Part shown: one piece after another, positions 45,160-53,000 of the stretch
How positions within the stretch are numbered: the stretch's first letter is position 1
Layout: each line of letters opens with the position of its first letter
Source of the DNA: Agelaius tricolor
Lineage: Eukaryota > Chordata > Aves > Passeriformes > Icteridae
DNA: 64,000 nucleotides
Reading direction: 5' to 3'
Assembly: GCA_023055355.1 (NCBI GenBank)
Contig: JALJCS010000055.1
Coordinates: 496,001-560,000, forward strand
Notes under the pieces: generated by a model
Database searches by the model: none
The model's input: the letters and a program-made list of their open reading frames with translations, nothing else
What the model was told of the DNA's origin: nothing
Position numbers and translations under genes: made by a program

Positions 45160-45720
45160 TCATGTGTCCCAACCCCATCCAGGTGTCCTGATGCTCATCC
45201 AGGTGTCACTGTCCCCATGCCCCCTGCAGTGCCTCCGGAGCTGGCCAGGGTTCCAGAAAGTGCCCCTGCACTCAGGGCAGAGGTGAGGCTGCTCTCGGCC
45301 ATGGGTACAGTGGTGTTGCCGCAGGTTGGAGCTGACGCTGAAGCTCTTCCCACGTTCCCTGCATGTGTACGACCGCCCCCCGGTGTGCATCCACTGGTAC
45401 TGCACCAGCGCCGAGCTCTCCCCGAAGCGCTTCCCGCAGTCCTGGCAGCCGAAGGGGTTCTCCCCGGCGTGGATGCGCCGGTGCGTGGCCAGGTTGGAAT
45501 TCTGGCTGAAGCCCTTCCCGCAGGCGCTGCAGGTGAACGGTTACCCCCCAGTGTGGGTGATGCAGTGCCGTGCCAGGCCCGAGCTCCAGCTGAAGCCCTT
45601 CCCACATTCCCCACAGATAGTGGGGTGCAGCCCAGCCCCTTCTGGCCTCAGCAGCTCCTTCAGGGGACTTGGTCCCCCCACAGGGGGCCTGGGGGGCTTC
45701 CGGTGTTGCTAGGCCGGGCC
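45160..45720 (-). pseudogene. C2H2 zinc-finger gene fragment, inactivated
   Basis: Minus-strand frame with five Kruppel-type fingers. Finger 1 ([21 protein letters not shown], near 45550-45612) is separated from finger 2 by TAA (45541-45543) at the linker Lys. Finger 2 (CSACGKGFSQNSNLATHRRIH) and finger 3 (CQDCGKRFGESSALVQYQWMH, one zinc His replaced by Tyr) follow, then finger 4 with its second Cys changed to Arg (CRERGKSFS) and finger 5 (CPECRGTFWNPGQLRRHCRGH). Linkers resemble TGEKP but are eroded. No KRAB or SCAN box is seen nearby. Probably a nuclear DNA-binding factor in origin, now a pseudogene; a single assembly error at the stop could mimic part of this, but the lost zinc ligands cannot be explained that way. 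Confidence 0.8.
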
Positions 45721-46260
45721 AGGATGGGCTGTGCAAGAGGAGGGTGGGCACCAGTTGGGCAAGGACAGGGGCTTGGGGCCCCCTGCCGCCTGCTCCATCC
45801 CAATGACACCTGCCCTTTCCAACTGGCACCTGGCCCTCTGTCTCAGCTTGGTCCCACTGGTCCCTTCATCCTTCTTTCCATTTTCCATCCTCTCTTTCCC
45901 TTTTCCATTCCTTTTCCACATTCTCCATTCTATTTCTACCTTCTCTATTCCCACTGTCCTTTCCCCATCCTCTTTCCCACCTTTCTCCAACTCCTCTTCC
46001 CCTTTTCCCATCCTCTTTTCTCTTTCCTTCTCCCATCCTTATCTGCTCCATCCCCTCTTTGCATTCTCCATCCCCTCTTTCCCTTCTCCACCTCCTCTGA
46101 GCCTTCTCCATCCCTTTTCCCTCTTCCCCATACCTGTTGCCACCTCCTCCCTCCCCTTTCCTACCCCCATCCCTATCATATTCCGAAGCCAGAGTTCACT
46201 TCCTGCAGCTCCGCACTGCCACCCAAACAAGGGTCTGGGATTGGGGTGCAAGGGGGGCCA
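45721..46260. other. C/T-rich low-complexity DNA
   Basis: Pyrimidine-rich (TTCCCATCC, CTCTTTCCC words) from 45870 to 46180, non-coding. No element recognised. Confidence 0.6.
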
Positions 46261-47260
46261 GGGGCTGGAACAGACAAATTCCTTCCGGAAAACAGGGATG
46301 AACTTGGGGTACCCAGAAAATCCCCTGCACCCCAAAATCAGGACACCCTCATGCCATGGGTTTGGGGTAACTCTGTACCCCAACACTGGGACATCCTGAT
46401 ACGTGAGACTGGGACATTCTCACACCCCAAAATCAGGGCACCCCCATCCCACAGGACTGGGATATCCCTGCATCCCAATATTGGGGCATTCCCATGCCAT
46501 GAGATTAGAACCCTGCACCCCCAAATCAGGTGATATTGACCTTTAACTCTGGGATTGTGGTGCTGCCATGTCCTGGGATCAGGGCATCCTCATGCCCTGG
46601 GACTGGGGTACCCCATTCCATGTGAATGGGACATCCCTGTACCCCAACCCTGGGACACCCCCATTCCATGGGAACGAGACATCGCTGCACCCCAGGACTG
46701 TGGCACCCCTGGGCTGTTGGAGCAGGGCACCATCTTACCCTGGAATTGGGACAGCCCCATACCCTGGGAACAGGGCATCCTACACCATGGGCACAGGACA
46801 ACCCCACATTCCTGAGATTCCCATATCCTGGGATTGGGGAACCCCCATACTCCAGGATCAGGGTACCCCATTCCATGGGACTGGGACATCCCCGCATCCC
46901 TGGAGCACCCCCAGACCCTGGAACTGGTGTACCCTTAGGCCACAGGAATGTGACACCCCTGTATCCTGGGGCATGGAAAAGGGGAATACCTTGGAACTGG
47001 GCTACCCCCACACGAAGGGTGCAGGATACTCTCACATCTCTGTCCCCCCTTACCCTGGAATTGAGGTACCCCTGTGCCATAGGAATGGGCTACCCCAACA
47101 TTCCTAAGATTCCCTTACTCTGGGATGGGGTCACCTCCATACTCTGGGATCGGGGTCCCTCCACACCGTGGGACCACAAGCCCCCCCATCCCTGGGACCC
47201 CCTGGGACCCTCCCTGAGGTTTGAGGTCTCCCTGTACCACAAGGGCAGGGTCTCCCCCAT
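46261..47260. repeat. Degenerate minisatellite (GGGACTGGGGTACCCC words)
   Basis: Around forty diverged units of about 22-30 bp built from CCCCATNCCNTGGGACTGGGACAT. It is strand-asymmetric near-palindromic DNA (CCC...GGG). Long ORFs on both strands (to 215 codons) are a by-product of unit lengths in multiples of three. Confidence 0.8.
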
Positions 47261-47690
47261 TGCAGGTCGTTAAGGGACCCCAGAAAAAGCATCCACCCCC
47301 CCTCCACGATTCCCCCTCAGAACCTCTTGCCGTGGCCAGAGGCCTCTTTGGCAGGAGGTGGAGAGGTCTCACCTGTGGGGGGGCCCTCGAGCAGTGGGGT
47401 TTCCCGGGGATCCGTGGGGCCGGGGGGATCCCGGGGGGCCGACCCCCCCCCAGCGTCCATTGCCGCTGTCCCCTGGACGGAAGGACCAGGGGGGAAGAGA
47501 GGGGGCAGGGAGAGAACTGGGGTGACCCGAGGACACCCCACGGGGGGGCCGCTGCCTCCCCCAAGGGAGGGTTCGGCCTGCCCGAAGCCCTTCCGTGCTC
47601 CTCCTGACGCTGGGGTCACACACAGTGACATGATGGCACTGCCCTCGTCCCACCCCACAGCCCCTCCCATTCCCCCACGGAGGAACCCCT
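47261..47690. other. GC-rich non-coding sequence upstream of CpG island
   Basis: No gene recognised. ORFs across it in several frames are GC-driven. Contains G-runs, including a poly(G) tract at 47699-47720. Confidence 0.5.
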
Positions 47691-48330
47691 GTATCTGGCG
47701 GGGGGGGGGGGGGGGGGGGTCGCTCCCTCTCGCCCCTCCTCCCGCAACTCAGCAATCGCGGCGGAGCTCTCGCAAGGGGAAGCGGAAAAAAGAAAGGACA
47801 CGGCGGGGGCGAGGGGAATTGCTCACTCTCCGTTTGGGGGGGGGGTGTCCCCGGTGGCCACTCACCGCTGTTGGGGAGCACGGGGGCTCAGGGGCACCGG
47901 ACGAGGCCGGGCGAAGGGAAGGGCTCCCGCGCGGTCGCACTCGGGGCTGGACATTGGGCCCAAAACTCACTACCCGCACCCCCGAACCGCCCCTGAGCCC
48001 CCAAACGACGCTCCGGACTCCGCTCCGGACTCCGCTCCGGACTCCGCTCCGGACTCCGCTCCGGACTCCGCTCCGGACTCCGCTCCGGACTCCGCTCCGG
48101 ACGGCCCCACGCAGGACGCGCCCCGTCCATTCAAAGCGGCCCCGCTCCGCTGTGGCGGGAGAGGAAGCCGCGCCTCCACTCCGCAGATGCGGAACTGCCC
48201 TGGCGGGAACGGAGCGCGGTGAGAGCGGGGCGGCGGCGGCGGGAGAACGATGGGCTTGAGGGAGAGAACGGTGGGAATCCGGGTTAGGGAAGTACCGAGG
48301 GCGCCGCGAGATCGTGGGGACCCGGAAGGA
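47691..48330 (+). promoter_or_regulatory. CpG island, probable promoter of the FADD-like gene
   Basis: Dense CpG from about 47740 to 48330. A splice-donor-like GCG/GTGAGAGC lies at 48216-48226, and the next acceptor-like TGTGTCCCAG is at 48720-48729, 37 bp before the FADD-like ATG. This suggests a non-coding first exon within the island and an intron of about 500 bp. Transcription start not directly visible. Confidence 0.55.
48011..48106. repeat. 12-bp tandem repeat, about 8 copies, in CpG island
   Basis: CTCCGGACTCCG repeated at 48011, 48023, 48035, 48047, 48059, 48071, 48083 and 48095, with no mismatches until the last copy. Each unit holds two CpGs. Being a multiple of three it stays open in all frames, which creates spurious ORFs. 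The near-perfect identity implies recent expansion or ongoing homogenisation. Confidence 0.95.
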
Positions 48331-48765
48331 AGGGCACTAGGCACACGGCGGGGACATCGGGAGGGACATCGGGGGGAGCCAGGACAGAGTGGGGGCACTG
48401 GGGTGACATTGGGCGTCCCAGGCCCAAGGAAGGATGGGGAGGCACAGTGGGGACCCAGCCCCAGGGTTGGGGGGCCACTGGGGGGAGGCTCGGCGGTCTC
48501 AGGCCCAAGGCAGGGCGGGGTGCTCTAGGGGGACGCTGGGAGGGTTCAGCCCCGGGGGCACCAGGAAAGCCCTCGGGGTGGGTGGTGACCCATCTATCCC
48601 CAATTTATGGAGCACAGGGTGACCCCTCTCCACTCACACCCCGAATTTTTTGGGCCCAGGGGTCACCCCCTTTATCCCCCACTTTTTGGGCTGCATGGTG
48701 ATTCCTCTAGCCCAGCTCTTGTGTCCCAGCAGTGACCCCATTTCCCTGCGGGATTTTCTGCCCCG
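48331..48765 (+). other. Probable 5' UTR intron of FADD-like gene
   Basis: GC-rich with no coding signal, ending in a pyrimidine tract and CAG near 48727-48729. The assignment as intron is inferred from the donor/acceptor pair described for the CpG island. Confidence 0.5.
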
Positions 48766-49407
48766 ATGGCGAGAGACGAGCGGGCAGCGCTGCTGGATGT
48801 GCACCAGGCGCTCTCGGAAAAGCAGTTCCAGGACCTGAAGTACCTACTGGGAAGCGAAATTCCTGCCGGGCTTGTGCTCCAGGCATCGCGCTCAGAGTTG
48901 TGCCAGATCCTCCTCGAGCGCTTCCCGGGGAATTTCCTGCATGTGACCGCTAGGATCCTGCGGCAGATCGGCCGCCTCGACCTCATCCAGCGCTTCCAGC
49001 TGCCCCTGGAAGAGCAAATCCTGGAGGAAACCCCCAGGGAACCTAATGGGGACACCCCCAATGTGACCGGGGACCCCACTTCAGGACAGCATCCTGGAGG
49101 GATTCCAGCTCCACCCGTGAATTCCCGACGCTTGACAGAGAAGGATTTGATGACAGTCGCCCGAAAATTGGGAAGAGAGTGGCAGGAGGTGGGAATTCTG
49201 TATCTAGGGCTGGAGCGGAGCCGGCTGGAGCAGATCCAGGAGGAAAATCCGAACAATTCCATCCTGCGGAGTTTTGAGATGCTGCGGGATTGGCAGCGGC
49301 GGCAGCGACACGAAGCCACGGCGTCCCAGCTCCTAGCCTGCCTTGAGCAAGCCGATCGTCTTGATCTCGAGATCCTCAACTTCCTCCGGAGCCTCCAGGG
49401 GAATTGA
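48766..49407 (+). CDS. FADD-like adaptor: death effector domain plus death domain
   Basis: Intact 213-residue protein in one exon. Residues about 6-80 form a death effector domain: LLDVHQALSEKQFQDLKYLL (helices 1-2), LCQILLERF, and the signature Arg-x-Asp-Leu at 70-73 (RLDL). A Gly/Pro-rich linker (about 85-118) follows. Residues about 122-205 form a death domain with the conserved Trp at 139 (GREWQEVG), an amphipathic LEQIQEENP helix and Trp176 in LRDWQRR. DED then DD in about 210 residues is the FADD architecture; FADD links death receptors (DD) to caspase-8/10 (DED) in the cytoplasm. The usual C-terminal serine-rich tail is absent: the protein ends right after the DD. Canonical FADD has an intron between the domains; here there is none. 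It converges on CSAD. It may be a FADD paralogue, an old duplicate or a FADD retrogene; the CpG-island promoter and missing poly(A) scar argue against a recent retrocopy. Start: first ATG in the frame, 37 bp after a splice acceptor. Confidence 0.85.
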   Translation: MARDERAALLDVHQALSEKQFQDLKYLLGSEIPAGLVLQASRSELCQILLERFPGNFLHVTARILRQIGRLDLIQRFQLPLEEQILEETPREPNGDTPNVTGDPTSGQHPGGIPAPPVNSRRLTEKDLMTVARKLGREWQEVGILYLGLERSRLEQIQEENPNNSILRSFEMLRDWQRRQRHEATASQLLACLEQADRLDLEILNFLRSLQGN

Positions 49408-49665
49408 GGGACCCCCAAACTCCATTTCTGGGCGAGGGGAGTGTGATATCACATTAATTTAAAATTGGGACCATTAAATGCTCTTTTATTCCATGAGTGC
49501 TGAGTTTTAGGATCAAGTGCGGAGAACATCCATCTTTACTCCTGATTTAAAGATCCCAGAAGGAAGTCCAGGCTCTGCTCCACCTCCTCAGGGATGGACG
49601 CAGCAGGTTTTGCAGTACTCTCACAAGAGTTTTTTTGGGTACTAACAGATCCTCTTCCCTACAAG
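49385..49665. repeat. Tandem duplication copy 1: shared 3' ends of FADD-like and CSAD
   Basis: Aligns with 49748-50010. It includes the last codons and stop of FADD-like (AGCCTCCAGGGGAATTGA versus AGCTTCCAGGGGAATTAA), ATTAAA on the plus strand (49473-49478) with TTTATT (minus AATAAA, 49485-49490) ten bases on, and a decayed copy of the CSAD terminal coding end near 49640-49660. Offset about 365 bp. Confidence 0.8.
49473..49490. terminator. Bidirectional poly(A) signal pair (copy 1)
   Basis: Plus-strand ATTAAA (FADD-like) and minus-strand AATAAA lie within 18 bp. The plus signal is 66 bp after the FADD-like stop, so it is the likely terminator of that gene. The minus signal could act as a distal site for CSAD. 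Confidence 0.65.
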
Positions 49666-49747
49666 TTCCAGCCTCTGGAGCTTCAAGAAGTCATGGGAAT
49701 GTCAGGAGAGTCACAAGGCCACTCACTACATGCTGTTCCCAGAATCC

Positions 49748-50010
49748 ACAACCTCCTCTGGAGCTTCCAGGGGAATTAAGGGACCCCCTACACCCCAAAC
49801 CCTATTTTGAGGGTGGGGTTATATCAAATTATTATCAGATCAGGACCATTAAATGCTGTTTTATTCCAAAAGTGTGGAATTTTGGGGTCATTTCCAATTT
49901 GGGATGTGGGGAGGAAATCAAGGCTCTGTTCCTCAGGGATGGGGGGAAGGTTTTGGGGTCTTTCACAGGGGTTTTGGGGAGTGCTCACAGATCCCATCCC
50001 AATTCCTGTA
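49748..50010. repeat. Tandem duplication copy 2
   Basis: Second copy of 49385-49665, holding a dead copy of the FADD-like last ten codons (49750-49779) and the genuine CSAD stop (49985-49987). Plus ATTAAA at 49848-49853 and minus AATAAA at 49860-49865 (TTTATT on plus). Confidence 0.8.
49860..49865 (-). terminator. Likely CSAD poly(A) signal
   Basis: AATAAA on the minus strand, 120 bp after the CSAD stop codon. Lies in the duplicated module shared with the FADD-like 3' end. Confidence 0.65.
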
Positions 50011-53000
50011 TCTCATCCAGGAAGAAGTCCAGGTCCTGGCGGGTGACAGCAGGATTGGTGATAATTTGCCGGAAGAAGTTGACGTGGGATCCTTGGGGTT
50101 GGTATCCCACCATCATGGAGCCCCTCCGGATCATCTTTTCCTTGATGGTTGGGGCCACCTAGGGGGAAACACCATTTCAGGAGGATTTTGTTTTTCTTTT
50201 TGGGTGATTTTTGGGGATTTGGAAGGCTGTTGGTGGTGGGGGAATTTGGAATTCTGGGCTCACCTTTCCCAGTTTGTCCCAGAATTCCGGGGAGTTCTCC
50301 TGGCCCCGCAGGCTGGGTGGGATGAACCAGAAGCAGAGGTTGATAAATTCTGGCTGCAGGAAGAGGAAGAAGAAGGAGATCATGGCCATTCACCCAATTC
50401 TCAGAATCTGATTGGGATTCGGAATGCCAGGAATTCAGCCATGTGTATTCAAACCTCTGAGATTTCAGCCTCTGGGATTGAAAACTCTGGAATTTAAACT
50501 TTGGGGATTCAAACCTTTGGGATTAACCCCCAGGGAGTTAAAGCTCCAGGATAATTTAAACCTGTGGCATTCCAACCTCCAGGACTCTTAGGTGTCCATA
50601 TCCCCCATCCTACATTCCACCATCACCCTTACCTCCATCACCAGCTGGAATCCCTCCCTCCTCTTCACCTGCTCCAACAGGTACCTGGGGAGAGCAAAGG
50701 GGTGAAGCCAAGTTTGGGAGGGTGGAGGGTCCCCCTGATCCTGGGGCTCACCGAGTGGCACTGAACGCCCGCTCCACACGCTGTGCCAGCCCCCGGGTCC
50801 CCACAGCTTTCCAGAGGATCCAGAGCTTGAGGCCGTCGGCACGGCGGCCGCACTGGGGGCTCTTGTCCCCTGTGTCCAGGGACACGTCGTAGAACTTGTC
50901 CCGCTGGAACAGGTAAGAGGCCCCCACGCCATGGCAGCGCTGCAGGAGCCCCTGGGAGGAGCAGGGGGCACCAAAATTAATGAGGGGGCCCAGAAGGCAT
51001 CCTAGGAGCATGAATTCAGGATGGGGGGCACCTACGGAGCTGTCATGGAGCAGGAATGCCGAGCACTGCAACCCCACCATCAACAGCTTGTGGGGGTTCC
51101 AGGTCACTGAGTCAGCTCTGGTGGGGGGAAACAGCAGAGTTTGGGGGGGCCCTGTGGGGAAAAAGGGTATCCCCAAAAGCTCAGAGGGTGGGTGGGAGTC
51201 TTTTGCAGGGGTAGGGGGAGGGACACACCTGTGGATGCCGGCAAGGAGGTGACGGAGTCGGGGGGACAGGAGGGCGCTGCCCCCCCATGCTGCCTGCAGG
51301 AAAAGGGGGATCAGCACCCACAGGGGGACCCCCGAGCCCCCCGCCAGCCAAGCACCCCTGAACTCACGTCCACATGCAGCCATAGCCCGTGGCGGGCACA
51401 GACGTCGGCGATGGCGTCCAGCGGGTCGAAGGCACCTAGGACGGTGGTGCCACTCGTGGCACACACAAAGAGGGGCTCCGAGCCCTGGGGGGAGGATTAG
51501 GGAGGGGTCTGGGGGTATTGGAGGGTGCAGGGGGCATGGAAGGGGGTAGAGGGCAGGGGAGCATAGGGAGTCAAAGGTGGCCAGGATGGTGGCACAGAAA
51601 AAGAAGGGGCTCTGAGCCCTGGGTGGGCATTTGTGGGGACTTTGAGGGGGCTGAGGAGGAAGGCTGGGGGGGGCTGGAGGATACAGGGAGACATTGGGGG
51701 TGCAGGAAATGGGCTACAGAGGACTTTGGGGCAGACAGGGGACTGACTTTAAGGGGGGACAGGAGGTCTGGGGAGGACAGGGGACTTTGGTGCATTGAAG
51801 AGTTGAAGAGACAGTGGGGGGGCATTGGAGGATATTCAGGTTATTTGGGGGGACATTGGGGAGATTTGAGGAGACATTGAGGGACATGGAGGGTGGTTTG
51901 TGGACATGGGAAAGGCTTTGAGAACATTGGAGAGGCTTTGGGGACTTAGAGGGGGACACACGGACTTTGAGGGAGCTTTGGGAACCCTGGGAAGGCCGTT
52001 GGGGATACTGTGGAGGCATTGGGGAGTTTGAGGGGCTTTGAGGTGTGCAGCCTCTCCTGACCTCAGCTTTCACCCTCTGGATCTCCTTCTCCAGCTCTTC
52101 CGGGATCATCTTCCCCCTGAAAGGAAGGGATAGGGATGGATACATGCAGGAATCCCCTGACCTGGGGTCCCTCGGGACCTCCCAGCACTCACCTCTCATC
52201 TGTCCGCACCAGGTGAACATTGTCCGTGCCAATTCCCAGGAGAGCAGCTCCTTTTAGGATGGAGTAATGGCTCTGGGCAGGAAAACAGGACTGGGATTGG
52301 GGGGACCCCAGGAACCAGATCTGGGGTCACCTCAGGGACCAGACTTGGGGTAACCCCAGATTTTGGGTAATCTCAGGGATCAGACTTGGGGTGACCCCAC
52401 AGGCCAGGTTTTGGGGTAACCTGTGAGCAGGTTTTGGGGTGACCCCATGGATCAGGTTTAGGGCAACCTCCAAGGATCAGCTTTGGGGCAACAGCAGGAT
52501 CAGGTTTTGGGATGACTCCAGGTGACCCCCTGGATCATGTTTTGTGGGGATCCCAGGGATCAGATTTGGAGTCACCCAGAGGATCAGGTTCGGTGTGACC
52601 TCAGGGGGCCACATTTGGGATGAGTCCAGGAATCAGGTTTTGGGATGACCTCAGGGATCAGGTTTTGGGGTGACCCCAGGAATAAGGTTTGGAATGACCC
52701 CATGGATTAGAATTGGGATTACTCTGAGGATTAGGTTTTGGGGTAACCTCGAGCCCCCACTCCCACCTCCTGGGATGCAAACAGGCCCAGGCGAGGCAGG
52801 TCCCAGTTCCCTCTGCTCCGGCTCTCCGGGAAACGCCGGAATCGCGCCACATTCATGGCCAACATGTTGGACATAGAGCCCCCTGCCCAGGACAGGGACC
52901 TCTGTTTCACCCCCAGGGCACCATGGACAGGCTGCCAGGGGCAGAGGGGGGACAGGGATACCCCTCAGGAAGGGTCTGGGATACCGGGAGCGAAGATCCC

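Noticed and set aside
44815..46533. 572-codon plus-strand ORF
   Set aside because: Runs antisense through the zinc-finger remnant and into C/T-rich low-complexity sequence; no domain and no splice logic.
46261..47260. CRISPR-like array
   Set aside because: Units are degenerate and contiguous without unique spacers, in a vertebrate genome; it is a minisatellite.
47327..48259. 310-codon ORF across the CpG island
   Set aside because: Openness comes from GC-rich sequence and the 12-bp repeat (multiple of three); no recognisable protein.
48766..49407. Naming the DED-DD gene simply FADD
   Set aside because: Synteny, intron structure and the missing tail do not fit orthologous FADD; symbol left empty.
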